The notes beneath the pieces were generated by a model, which made no database searches, was not told where the DNA came from, and was given only the letters and a program-made list of their open reading frames with translations. A stretch of DNA of 64,000 bases, taken from Galaxea fascicularis. Lineage: Eukaryota > Cnidaria > Anthozoa > Scleractinia > Euphylliidae. Position numbers and translations under genes: made by a program. This document shows positions 35,846 to 46,620 of the stretch, one piece after another; the first letter of the stretch is position 1, and the number at the start of each line of letters is the position of its first letter. The stretch lies in contig OX419339.1 in NCBI GenBank assembly GCA_948470475.1, positions 11,669,863 to 11,733,862 on the forward strand, in the 5' to 3' direction.

Positions 35846-36805
35846 ATGGATAACAACACTTCATTCCACATCTCTGGTTCGCCGAGCTGTTTTCATTTCT
35901 CAGATCCCAATTTCCATCAGGTCTCTCACCGTTTTACGACAAACATGGTAACAGCCGTCATCAACATCGCCACTGCCCCAGTCGCTGTTGTAGCAAACAT
36001 TCTGGTTGCCAGTGCCATCTTCAGCTGCTCGCGTCTTCGAACTCCTTCCAATCTCCTGATCGGCTGTCTCGCAGTATCTGATGTTCTAGTTGGTTTCACT
36101 GCCCAGCCAGGTTATATTGCTTTTAGACTTATGGAAAACGAGCGTCTCTCCGTCCCTTGTTTCGTGAGAATAGCGTACTCCTCTGCTTTTTATATTTGCT
36201 TTGGAGTTTCTTTTATGACTTTAAGCGCTGTGAGCTATGAGCGATTCGTGGCGGTTCGTTTACCCGTTCGGTACAACACGTTCTTCTCTGCAAGGCGTGT
36301 TTTCCAATATATCCTTGGTATATGGCTCCTGAATATCATGCTGAACGGCTTGCAGTGGGCGAAAATTAACCAGGTTGCCAGAGGCACCCATCTTGTCATT
36401 TGGATGGTTTGCCTTACTGTTTCTGGAGCTACACAAATTGCCATCTTTGTTATTGTTCGGCGGCGTCGTAGACAAGTCGAAGCGCGCTTACAAGCCTCCC
36501 AAAATACATGTATACGTCGGATGCAAGTACGAGAAACCAGGCTTGCAAGAAGCATCTCCATTATTGTTGGGATCTACTTAATCTTGAACTTGCCGGTGTT
36601 AGTTGTGAAAATTTACCGCCAAATACTGCAACTCAATTTGCCAACATACAACTACTATAGTTGGACTGAAACGTTAGGTTTTCTTAATTCGTGCTCAAAT
36701 CCTTTTATTTGCTGTTGGAGAAATCGTCAAATCTGTCAAAAAGTCAAATCTTTGTTCAAAAAGATGCTGTGTTGTAGTGTTTTGAGCCAAGAGGGGAAAT
36801 ACTGA
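35846..36805 (+). CDS. intronless class A GPCR, copy 1
   Basis: A 319-residue seven-transmembrane receptor in one exon, expected at the plasma membrane and coupled to G proteins. The ATG at 35846 has A at -3 and G at +4. The N-terminus has NNTS glycosylation sites (residues 3-6). TM1 is about 34-58, TM2 68-92 with LAVSD (D79), TM3 104-130, TM4 152-172, TM5 182-204, TM6 236-256 and TM7 270-290. The TM3 end is ERF instead of DRY. TM7 has NPFIC instead of NPxxY. Cys105 is present at the TM3 start, but the short second extracellular loop has no cysteine, as in melanocortin-type receptors. The ligand is unknown. The C-terminus ends EGKY, nine residues shorter than copy 2. Confidence 0.9.
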   Translation: MDNNTSFHISGSPSCFHFSDPNFHQVSHRFTTNMVTAVINIATAPVAVVANILVASAIFSCSRLRTPSNLLIGCLAVSDVLVGFTAQPGYIAFRLMENERLSVPCFVRIAYSSAFYICFGVSFMTLSAVSYERFVAVRLPVRYNTFFSARRVFQYILGIWLLNIMLNGLQWAKINQVARGTHLVIWMVCLTVSGATQIAIFVIVRRRRRQVEARLQASQNTCIRRMQVRETRLARSISIIVGIYLILNLPVLVVKIYRQILQLNLPTYNYYSWTETLGFLNSCSNPFICCWRNRQICQKVKSLFKKMLCCSVLSQEGKY

Positions 36806-38025
36806 CTTGTGGTTCAAATAATACTCAGTGAATGAAAACAGAGTACGAAATAGTGACAATTTATCGTATGTAAATAATTTTTAAATTTTTTAAAATTGTA
36901 TGAAACTTTAAATTGACTAGATGAATTCGGCCGCTATTTGAAAATGTGGAGAAATATATGAAGCACCAGCTATATTTGCAAACTAAAATGAAACGTGTTC
37001 TTCTATCGAAGCCTTGTAGGTCCCTCTTGCTTTTGGTCTGCATTATTCAGCTTTCCCTTTGCTGCGTTTCATTTACACTTGTGCAAGGAAAATGTTATCT
37101 TGTATCAAAAATATTTGTTAATTTAATGCGAACAGATGTTCATAGTGTATGTCTTGTCGCAGTTCCGTTCACCAGTTAAAGTTAATTTCAGTTAATTTTG
37201 GCACAGAGCTCCATTTGAGGCTGCAATGAATTAAGTAGACAGGTGATGACTATACAAACATAATGGCAGCAATAGTGAATACATATATAACTATAATCTG
37301 GCCTGTATTAAATTTGTTGTGAGCTGATTATTCATAAAAGAATGTATAATAAATACAGGAACGGTTTGTTCGTTTTGCTGCTCTTTGAAGAGTTCGCATG
37401 ATAGACATCGTTCTTTTTCTTATAACAAAGTATTGAACTTGCGGCACTGTACAGCGTACGCGGTGAGTGAGTGTTGAAAGTGTATTTAGGGAATCTCTCC
37501 CTGGTTTGTGCGGACATTGTCAGAGATACCAAACTTTGGAGACTTCATATCTGGAGATTTATTCCTGCACCATCCCCTCCCCCCCTCCTCCCCCTTAACG
37601 AGCCCGTCTAATGTAACCAACCAATGACGTTGAGGCTCTTCCCCCCCCCCCCCATCCCTTCAAGTAATACATTATTTTGGGAAAACTTGGGTATATCTGT
37701 CAGGGACTCCGATATGTTAAATGCTCATCTAATCAGATTGTAGCCTATATAAGATAAAGGATTATATGGAAAACGCATGAGATGAAGTCTGCAACAGATG
37801 ATTTGGTTTCTTGGAAAAACTGTATTTAAAACTTGTGGGGAACTGATCCAAGTTACTTTTATCCGGGAGATTTGGTCACCAGTACGGGAGACCGGGAGAT
37901 TCGCTCTGAATCTGGGACTCGCAGAAAATCCGGGACAGTTGACGTACCGTGCACTTACCGCTGTGTCGCTAAGACTGAGCGAAAAGGTGACAGCTAACAA
38001 AATTGGGAGATCGGTCGCCTAATTA
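36806..38025. other. GPCR 1 downstream region
   Basis: Shared with unit 2 (47608-49043). It contains C-runs at about 37577-37600 and 37641-37653 and no further gene. The 48300-48563 retroposon is absent here. Confidence 0.5.
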
Positions 38026-38031
38026 GGCCCG

Positions 38032-38063
<32 letters not shown>

Positions 38064-38132
38064 CAATTGATGAATTGAAGTCCGACAAAAGAGCGGCGAC
38101 AATCAGTTCGGTACGACAGTTTTAATTCGGTA

Positions 38133-38172
<40 letters not shown>

Positions 38173-38334
38173 TGACACTGGAGCGGCAAATGATTCATAC
38201 GGCGCTCTTCTTATTTGCCGAACCAAATGCATTAATTATAACAATGTATGATGTATAATGCCTTCTCCGTTTATAAAATACATATCAGGTTCGACATACG
38301 GTTCGCTGTCTGAATCAGCTGTCGCGGCAATGTG

Positions 38335-38367
<33 letters not shown>

Positions 38368-38399
38368 TCACATGAGTGGAGCGGCGTCTGAACTGGGCC
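38026..38399. mobile_element. MITE with GGCCCGGTTCAGACGCCGC ends, TTA target duplication
   Basis: A 374-bp element. The left end GGCCCGGTTCAGACGCCGCT and the right inverse (GGCCCAGTTCAGACGCCGCT) match over nearly 50 bp. TTA flanks both sides (38023-38025 and 38400-38402). A 3-bp TWA duplication fits PIF/Harbinger-type elements. The unit 2 copy is at 49044-49477. Confidence 0.75.
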
Positions 38400-39679
38400 T
38401 TACGTGCCTTGTAACTGATCCTTAGGGTGTTTAGAATGAGAAGTTATTGCCCTTCGCTTCTCACAAATATTCTTAATCAAAACCTTCTTTGCAATTATCT
38501 TGCGATTTTTATCCTCGGAGCTCACAGTTTTCCTCGAGCTTCGCTGTCGGAAAACTGTTCGCTTCTCGCAACAGGTGATGTCTGCAGACAAATATGGGAG
38601 CATATTTTCACGCGAAATGGAGACTATTGTTTATATAGATCCACCCTTTGCGCCTACCGGCACAATGATTTTAAACTGACACACAGTAGAGGGCATGTAC
38701 GTGTAGTTGTTAAGTCAACCGTAGTAAGTAAACGGGGGCAAGCAGTGGTGAAGGCGGTCCAGCGAGAAGACTAACAAATGAAACTGTTCAGGAACAAAAG
38801 AACGCCATTCATGATGCAAGCAGTTTTCTGGCTTATCAAGAAATGCCTATTGTACCAGGTCCATCATGGTGATTAAACTTAAAACAATAGCCCTTTTGCT
38901 TTAAGAAGCGCCAAGGGTACCGAAGCTTTGCGTGCCGAAACTTCGGAAAAAGCTTCTTTTACCTACCCCGCCAATTTCCTATTGGCCGATAAAGCATTGC
39001 TCTTCTTTGTTATTTGGTCTTGCCGTACCCAAGTTCATCAGAGCAAGTGTTTCCTCATTTCACGCATCATCCAGCACTTTTTATCGGCTGACTTCAAAAT
39101 CTCACACAAAAATAACTTAATTAACAGCACCAGCGTGTTTGCAAACTGTACGTAAGATTGACAATGTGACAGTTTGCGCATGCGTAAATGCTGAGGCAAC
39201 GTTGTATTACTGACATAGTTTTAATGTCAAAGTTCCTTCCAAACTCAATCTAATATGCTAACTTAATGAGATAAAACATTTCAACTATTTAGAAGGAAAA
39301 TACAAATGTCTCTTTATAAGGAGAAAAGCCAAAGTATGAAAATTAAAAGATGTGCTCATATCCCACATTGATAGAATAATTGATTGATTGAAATCACGTA
39401 CCCTTCACTTCCTTGCCAGCTTTGCGCAGTGGCATTACCGTAGTCAGTGAGGTTCATCCGAGACGCGGTTATTGCTGATTGAAAACTTTTCCCAATACCC
39501 CGCAAGACGACTTGAAATACAGCCGGCTTTGCAATTTTTGACGGTCCATACGTGGACCTTTCCATCAAAGAAACAAAAGACAATATAACAGTCAGTTTTG
39601 AGAAATCCGAAAAAAGTTATCTCCTGTTTTCAATGGTGTAATGAGAAGTTTCGAATCTCTCAAATCGGACTCTTACAAG

Positions 39680-40464
39680 GCCTGGTTCCCATATGATCGC
39701 AGATGATCACTTATCGCAGATCGCAAAACGTTCTGCAATCGTCTGCGATCATATGGAAACACTCTTCTGCGATCGTTTGCGATACTGCGATCATGATCGC
39801 CGACGATCGCAGAAGACAGAACCATGTTCTATCTTCTGCGATCGTCCGCGATCGTCTGCGATCAATTGCGATCGAGCGATCATATGGAAACCAAAGTTTT
39901 GCAATCTGCGATCGAAATATATCCCATAATATGCCGATTGTAAGCTATGTTTCCTAGAAACAAGGCTCGAGCGTCTGTTTAGAGCAACAATCGCCATGAT
40001 GCGTCAATGCGCGAAGACAGTCGCGTCAGTAAAGAGACATTTATGGAAGTAGTTGCCTGTACGGCTGCCTTTGCTACCAAAACAGTAAATATTTAAAGGA
40101 TATACAAAAAGAGAAACAGGATGGGCTTGAATTGAGAAGATATTCAAGATATATGCGGAGAATGCGAAGGCAAAATTCTGAAATGTCAGACCAGCTTGTG
40201 GTAACAATAGTCCTAGATACTGAAGCGAACGAAAATGTTACCATTTCGATCGCAGCGATATTCTGTTCAGTAACAAATTTGCATTTCACTGACCAACTCA
40301 GGCCACAGAATTGCCCACAGCCCGTAAATTTCATAATTTCCTAAGACCGAAATAGGCAATAAAATTTTGCGTTGCGATCGTTTGCGATTATATGGAAACA
40401 ACATTCTCTGCGATCGTTTCCGATCTGCGATCCGCGATCGTCTGCAATCATATGGAAACCAGGC
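39680..40464. mobile_element. GATCGC-rich element, unit 1 copy
   Basis: GCCTGGTTCCCATATGATCGC at the left is mirrored at the right (CATATGGAAACCAGGC). The left subterminal zone has a longer run of GCGATCGTC words than the unit 0 copy. The interior has short frames only. A flanking TTAA-like duplication is possible but unclear. Confidence 0.7.
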
Positions 40465-40509
40465 TTAAGGAGTACCAGACTACCAGTCTTGGCAGTCTCT
40501 TTGTTTGCC

Positions 40510-40762
40510 CATTCTCGTTCCCAGAGCCCACCTTCCTTCTGGCCTGCGGCAGAGATCGAGAGCTCTGGCCGGTTCCAAACCCCGAAGTCCGTGAATCACG
40601 GACTTCCGGCTCTTCTGCGCAAACTCAGAAGTTTGAAACAATAGTGGTTGCTAACGGCTACAAAAATGCGCCTTCACTGCGACTGCACATATTTCGGAAC
40701 TGGCCAGAGCTCTCGCTTTCTGCCGCAGGCCAGAAGGATCGTGAGCTCTGGGGACGAGAATG
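40510..40762. mobile_element. MITE with CATTCTCGTTCCCAGAGC ends, 9-bp duplication
   Basis: CATTCTCGTTCCCAGAGC at the left, mirrored by GCTCTGGGGACGAGAATG at the right, with inverted similarity reaching about 60 bp. TTGTTTGCC (40501-40509) and TCGTTTGCC (40764-40772) flank it, one mismatch. The unit 0 empty site is TTGTTTGCCAAGTTCC at about 27351. Same family style as the 76-bp element at 27868. Confidence 0.75.
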
Positions 40763-42134
40763 GTCGTTTGCCTAGTTCCAGTACGACTTTCTCCCAGGCC
40801 CTCGCGATCAATTCCTTTCGGTGACGTAATGTGACCCAAACGATTTGCCACCAAAAAAAACCAGGCGAGGCCTAGGGATTAGGCAGTCTTATCGTCTTTC
40901 CTGTCTTTAAATGAAAGGTCCACGTTAGGACCGTCAAAAATTGCAAAGCCGGCTGTATTACAAGTCTTCTTGCGGGGTATTGGGAAAAGTTTTCAATCAG
41001 CAATAACCGCGCCTCGGATGAACCTCACTGACTACGGTAATGCCACTGCGCAAAATTGGCAACAAAGTGTAAGAGTACGTGATTTGAATTAGTCAGTCAT
41101 ACTATCAATGTGGGATATAAGCACATTTTTTAATTTTTATGTTTTGGTTTTTATCATTATAAAGACAATTTTTTTTCTTAAAAGTTGTTAAAATGTTTTA
41201 TCTCATTAAGTTAGTAACTTGGATTGAGTTTGGACGGAGCTCTGACATTAAAACTCCTAACCACTAAGCTGGTTTGGCGTTTACGCATGCGCAGACTATC
41301 GTATTTTACACGAAGAGTTTGCGTGCGCGCTGGCGCTGTAAAGTGTTTTGAGAGTTTGAAGTCAGGATATATCAAGTGCTGGAAGATGAGTGAAATAAGG
41401 AAACAGTTGCACCGATCGAACTTGAGTACATGGAAGCTTAAAAACACAAACAAAGCAAAATAATTATTTGTTGGCCAATGGGAAATTGGAGGACGCAGGT
41501 AAAAGGAAAAGTGTTTCAATGGAAAATGACCGTAGTGGGGGATACAGGCGGACATCTTAGTCAAATTTTGCCTGCACTTTAAATAATTTAAAAGACAAGA
41601 GTAGGGAAAGTAAAGTGAACACTGAAATAAAAACGTACCATTCCGCTTCCCCGATGCCGAAAATCGAATTTAATTGTCAAGTTCAACACAAGGGATAGCG
41701 TTCTTTTTCTAACCATTTATTTTAAACAAAACTTTGCCACTCGGATTATGAATGTTAGTCCAAGCCTAAATGTGAATCATTTCAGTAATGGCAAAACAGA
41801 TGATTTTCTTCAAGTTAACAACTTTGATTCTCAAATACAAGAGAGAGTATTACTCTAACTTAGGGTGTTTTGGAGTTGGCATTATGGAGCATAAAGGTGG
41901 CCTGGCCTATTATGAAAACCTGGATATTCAAATAAATAAAATACAACTAGCGCAAAATACTGTAAACAACAACAACAGTTTACTGTACCTACAACAAAAT
42001 TAAATAAAGGGGGTACCGATTTCCCGAAATAACTAAAGAGTTAAAAAAAAAAACCAGGAAGCCGGGTTAATACAATAATTGAGAATAACGTAGTAGTAAT
42101 GGAGGTACAAGATGGCAGCTTAATTTATAATAAT

Positions 42135-42176
42135 GTTCACACACGCACTCACACACACAAATATGTACATACAAAC
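42135..42176. repeat. ACAC-rich microsatellite in S4 of unit 1
   Basis: CACACACGCACTCACACACAC followed by ATGTACATAC. It lies in a stretch (about 42065-42245) that unit 0 lacks. Confidence 0.5.
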
Positions 42177-42534
42177 GTTTTTAGAATTGCAGATGGAGAA
42201 ATCTTAGGAAATTCTATATAAAATTATAAGACAAAGAGTCAGCAGTTTAACGAAAGATAATAGCACTCTATTTCACTTGTGCAAAGGAAGCGGTTTTGGA
42301 TAAAACAAAAATCGGCTTAGTCGGAAAAGTAAAGAATAATACTAAAAAAGAATGTGTTACTTTTCTTTAGAAAGGGCTATAAACGGTTATTGGGTTCAGT
42401 TCGAATTATGTCAGGTAAACATGTTGATGTTAAGAGGTGTCCTACTCATTTGAACCGCAGATTTGTGTGACAGACAGACGCAATGGCTGAATGCTAAGGC
42501 TGATAAACCACCTGTCAATTTCAGCGGTACCCAT

Positions 42535-42715
42535 ATTTCCCCCACTCCATCCTCCGGGCCGACTCTCGAGCATTAGCATTTTTCGAAAAGCAGTAGAAAA
42601 TTCCCTGGGGTTAGGGCAAAAAAGCTGGTCAAATGCACCGGGGTGGGAACCAAAAAAGAAGACAAATGCCCCACCCCCGAGGCAATCCGGAAAACAACAT
42701 TGGTATAAAAAAATT
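42535..42715. repeat. GGGGCATTTG-motif repeat, S4 copy in unit 1
   Basis: Counterpart of 29035-29215, with CTGGTCAAATGCACCGGGG and GACAAATGCCCCACCCCCG. Confidence 0.5.
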
Positions 42716-43367
42716 TAATGAATCATCGTTATTTTGCGTGCCCCTTTGTATTTAGTCATGTCAAGAGCCATAATGGGACAGAGAGGGAGTCTTGTGATGG
42801 GGTATGGGATATCTTATTCAAAAAATCTATTTTTAGAAAGAAGCAATCAACCTCCGGTCTTCCGGTAGACTCGTTTCCGTGTGCGCGAGGCTTGGAAGCT
42901 AGTCGGACTGTTGAAAATATGCCAAATTATAAATTACGGTAGTGAATGTAGCTTGTTTTTTCAAAATGCTTTTTTCAGTCTTTTGTGAGGAGGAACAACT
43001 GTGGATTGCCGGATTTCGTGCACAAACAAGTTATTTAACATCAGGCTTGTGAAATGTAAGCAAAGCTCTCGTATGGACCACAGAAGATTGCAGCGAGTTC
43101 TGTGAGTTTGAAAACCTTTAACCGAATCATGTTAACTTCGATTTGAAGTGTATTCAGGCTTTAATAAAGGTTGAGATATAACAAATCTTCGTGGAGAATT
43201 GTTGTGTTGACTCCTTGTCTGAATTAAATGGAGTGGTCAAGTGTGTTCAAGTGTGCAAGGGAGAGTGGTATTTGCATTCGTTGAAAAGATAGCAGCCATG
43301 CGTGCTAGGTTGGGGCAAAAAAAAAGTACTGCAATGTTCGCGTTCTGCCTAGATTGTTCTGATCAGA

Positions 43368-43596
43368 GGCCCGTTTCTCAAAAGCCCCGAAAACCTTTTC
43401 GGGCCCGAAAAGCCATTTCTAAAACTGCAAACCGTTTATTCTACTAATCTAGTCTTTTACTATGATTTCAATATACGAAATGGCTACTTTGTTGCAAAAT
43501 TTCATGCCTGTAAACGACTCTGTTTTTAAGATACGAAGGACATTATGGCACCCGACATGCCCCCGAAAAGCTTCGGGCGTTTTGAGAAACTGGCCC
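43368..43596. mobile_element. MITE with GGCCCGTTTCTCAAAA ends
   Basis: GGCCCGTTTCTCAAAAGCCC at the left is mirrored by GGGCGTTTTGAGAAACTGGCC at the right, with an internal CTTTTCGGGCCCGAAAAG palindrome. It is absent from units 0 and 1 at the same place. A truncated relative in reverse orientation lies at about 45893-45975. Confidence 0.7.
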
Positions 43597-43709
43597 AAGG
43601 TTCTTGTAAAACTTTCAAGGCCCTGCAGCAAATGCGGTAAGCCTTTAAGAGCGATGACAATTAGTCTTTGTGCCAAGTTAATGAAAAATAGTATCTCAAT
43701 AACGTGTAA

Positions 43710-43900
43710 TGCACCTATCAATGTTTAGACGGAGAGGTGGGGGGGGAGGGTACGGGCAAAGGTGCGTCATTTGAATTTTCTTGCAATTTTTTGGTCAAAT
43801 TCCCGACTTCCCCAGAGAGGGGACAGCAGAAGTGTTCAAATGCCGCATCTTTGCCCGTATCCCCCCCCCCCCCCTCTCCGTCTAAACATTGATAGGTGCA
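43710..43900. mobile_element. 191-bp MITE with TAA target duplication and G/C runs
   Basis: TGCACCTATCAATGTTTAGA at the left is mirrored exactly at the right. Inside each end are a G-run and a C-run of about 8-14. TAA flanks both sides (43707-43709 and 43901-43903). The empty site in unit 1 is CTGTAAGTGCAGGG. This fits a PIF/Harbinger-type target. Confidence 0.82.
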
Positions 43901-43931
43901 TAAGTACAGGCCTAAATGATAAATGATATAA

Positions 43932-44123
43932 GAGGGTCCCCTATACTTTTTTCGTGAAACGTGATTGGGACTATTTTTTTTTCGTGAAACGTGATTTAGG
44001 TTTATTTGTTCATTCGCGATTCGTGATTGCCGATATTGATTTTATCGTGAACGCGTGGGGACGCGTGAAGAGTCTCAATATTTTTACGTGAATGCATTTT
44101 TCAAAGTGGTATAGGGGACCCTC
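43932..44123. mobile_element. 192-bp MITE with GAGGGTCCCCTATAC ends, 6-bp duplication
   Basis: Perfect 15-bp inverted ends. ATATAA flanks both sides (43926-43931 and 44124-44129). The empty site GATATAAGAACTTACAG is seen in units 0 and 1. The interior repeats CGTGAAACGTGATT twice. Confidence 0.85.
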
Positions 44124-45198
44124 ATATAAGAACTTACAGGCAGCAGAAGTGATTAACTTAATTGAACTGAATTACATACACTGCTTTTCTGTTGAATGTC
44201 CATGACTTCATGAAACAATTCTAAATGGCTGATGATCTGGTGTTTGAAAAATAATTGTTTGTGTTCAACTAAGGAAGTGTAGTCCATATCAAAAAAATAA
44301 TAAAGAAAATGTTTGGGAATGAAACCAGCTTTGTCACAGAAAGAAATGCTACCTAAACTTGTAATTTTGATTTAAGCCTCATCTTCATAAATCAAACTTA
44401 AAAAAAGAGCCTTCCTAAACTTTATGAGATCCTGTCCCCAAGAGTTTTCCTCAAAAGAGATAAATATAAGATATTTGAGGACTAGTAAATTTTTTCCACT
44501 GTCTGTAATGGAAGAGAGGGCTGCAATATATTAGCAATAATACACTACAAAATACTGTTTTTCATGATACAAACATTAATATCATGATATCAGTATCTTT
44601 CTCTTAAACCTGTAATAAGTCTTCAGAAACATCCTGCATTTTATTACTTATGTGACTATTTTTGACAAAAATAGAGGAGCATCAGTAGCATGTATGAATC
44701 AGTTATATGCCTTGTACTTTCTTGGTATATGCCAAATGGTTGTTAGTCTTATGTACAAGCGAGCAAAACAGGAACACATTTGCTACTTGAATCTTGTATT
44801 ATATCATGGGCCAGGTGTAAGATAATTACTGATGAAGTTTAATCTATATAACTTGGACTTTTCAATAAAGATATTAATTTTCCCACCACCTCACAAAATG
44901 TCATTACTCTCTTTATTGATGGTAGAATGCTCCGGCTGTTTTGACTGCAATAATTATTGATGCACTATTACCTTTTTTGGAAATATTTGATATGAATGAA
45001 AATCAGTTAGCATTGGAAATTTAATGTAGCAACCCCAAAGTGACTCTGTGTACATAAAAATACACCTGTACCAATTGGCCACACATATTATTGTAATATA
45101 TCTGTTCATTTTTATGACTTTCTGTGCGAAATTTATGAGTGAACTCTTGTTATGGTTTCGTATAATTATGTGTAGACTTTGGCACACTGTTAGTCAGG

Positions 45199-45584
45199 GC
45201 CCGGTTGTTCGAAAGCCGATTAACCTAATCCAGGATTAGCGTAAACTTTGGTTGCAGTTTTTCACTTTTGGATGAAAGTTGTTTCGACTGCTTTTTGTTT
45301 TTCAGGATTGACTTCCCCTAATCTAAAATTTTGCAGAATATCAGCAATGAACAACGTTTGGGGAAAGAGAATAGGCCATATTCGTATTCTCGGTATTGAA
45401 CTGGATCCAGCATGAAATGGAGGCTCTTGCGGGGGAATCTTTTCATATGTAAATGTATTCCCCCGCAAGAGCCTCCACTTCATGCTAGATCCAGTTCAAT
45501 ACCGAGAATACGAATAAGGCCTATTGAGCTCCTTGATTAATTTTAATCTTCGATTAGCGTTAATCGGCTTTCGAAGAACCGAGT
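45199..45584. mobile_element. MITE with GTTCGAAAGCCGATTAA ends, containing a second element
   Basis: CCGGTTGTTCGAAAGCCGATT at the left is mirrored near 45560-45583. Units 0 and 1 read straight through (CTGTTAGTCCGTAAGG). It is interrupted internally by the near-perfect palindrome 45370-45525. Confidence 0.75.
45370..45525. mobile_element. nested palindrome with 69-bp arms
   Basis: The arms 45370-45438 and 45457-45525 are inverted copies with about three mismatches, separated by an 18-base loop. Arm words are AATAGGCC, TATTCTCGGTATTGAACTGG and GGAGGCTCTTGCGGGGGAAT. A transcript would form a long hairpin. It sits inside the element 45199-45584. Confidence 0.85.
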
Positions 45585-45892
45585 TTTGTGGAAGTTTGTG
45601 GACTTTGCACACTTTTACTTGTTTTCTACCAGCTTCTATTGTGAGGAATTAAAGTGTTTGAAAACAGAAACGGTGTGATTTTCTATCTTGACTAATTTTA
45701 AGTTTTTGCACTGTGATGGGTACCCAGAATAATCTATTGCTTTTGTTAACTCTCAGGCACTCTGTTGTCGTTGTATTGCATAGCGTGTGTATCGGCGCGT
45801 CCACTGTTGAACTGTAGCTTTCTTTATGTAATAAGAACTTAAGAGAAAGATGAAGTCTTTCTTTATAGTACTGCGGCCTCAAGACCAGCTTC

Positions 45893-45975
45893 CTAGAATA
45901 AGCGGATAGCAGTTTTAGAAATGGCTTTTCGGGCCCGAAAAGTTTTCGGGAGTTTCGAGAAACGAGCGCCTGTTC
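45893..45975. repeat. truncated inverted fragment of the 43368-43596 MITE family
   Basis: Carries TAGAAATGGCTTTTCGGGCC, CGAAAAGTTTTCGGGAG and TTTCGAGAAACG, the reverse of the left half of the 43368 element. It sits at the S1/S2 join of unit 2, where S1 has lost sequence relative to unit 1. Confidence 0.55.
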
Positions 45976-46094
45976 AGAGTGCAAGTCGCTACTACTCAAA
46001 CAAACTGATGAATACAAAGCAAAGTGTTGGGTTTTAATTTAGATTACATATTCTCCTTACTTTCAATGCAATGCATTATTTTAAATGGAATGGT

Positions 46095-46345
46095 ATGTAC
46101 CATTTGATTTTCCAACCGGAATTTCCGGGTTTTCCGTGTAAATGGAAAGCACCCCATGCATGTTTGCCTTCTCTGCCACGTGCGAAGCCAAAACCATGAG
46201 AGTGTCAAATGCCCCGGGGTAATCCCGGGGACAGTCAAATGCCCGGCCCCAGGGCAGTAGTAAAATTTCAAATGCCGCATCCCCGGGATTAAAATGTGAG
46301 CAAATGCCTGACAAATGGGGGTGGGCACTGCGGGAATTGACTGGG
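46095..46345. repeat. GGCATTTGA-motif repeat upstream of GPCR 2
   Basis: Counterpart of 35385-35610, with the same four motif copies on the minus strand. Confidence 0.5.
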
Positions 46346-46620
46346 TGCGTAATAAAATTTTCACTGCAATTGGGCCTGTTATTGTCAGCGGCTACACGTT
46401 ATACAGAGCTGTGTCAATCACTTAAGGTTTGAATCAAGGGAAGACGCGGCAACGACTGAAAATACAGCTGAGTCTACCAGGAGGAACAACATTGAACGTC
46501 TGCATACACAGGTCAACCATACACGGCGATCTAGAGAGATCTATAAATTGGTTACATGTCGTGATGCAAATGTTGGTGGTTTACAGGGTTTTGTGAAACA
46601 AGGTGTTTAAAGTACAAACG

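Larger units (their letters stand above)
38940..41515. mobile_element. long inverted-repeat element, unit 1 copy
   Basis: The arms at about 38940-39660 and 40905-41515 are inverted copies. The loop orientation matches unit 0: CAGTCAGTTTTGAGAAATCC adjoins the left arm and CTCGCGATCAATTCC the right. The loop carries 39680-40464 and 40510-40762. Confidence 0.72.
31230..43073. repeat. segmental array unit 1 (complete)
   Basis: The only complete unit, 11,844 bp. It holds S1 (31230-about 34840), S2 with the GPCR (about 34840-38720), S3 (about 38720-41570) and S4 (to 43073). The S4/S1 junction reads CTCGTATGGACCACAGAAG and is continuous with unit 2, so the array is head-to-tail. Confidence 0.85.

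Noticed and set aside
36235..36561. Minus-strand open frames opposite the GPCR genes (also 47010-47336)
   Set aside because: They are shadows of the receptor coding strand and vary only as the receptor does.
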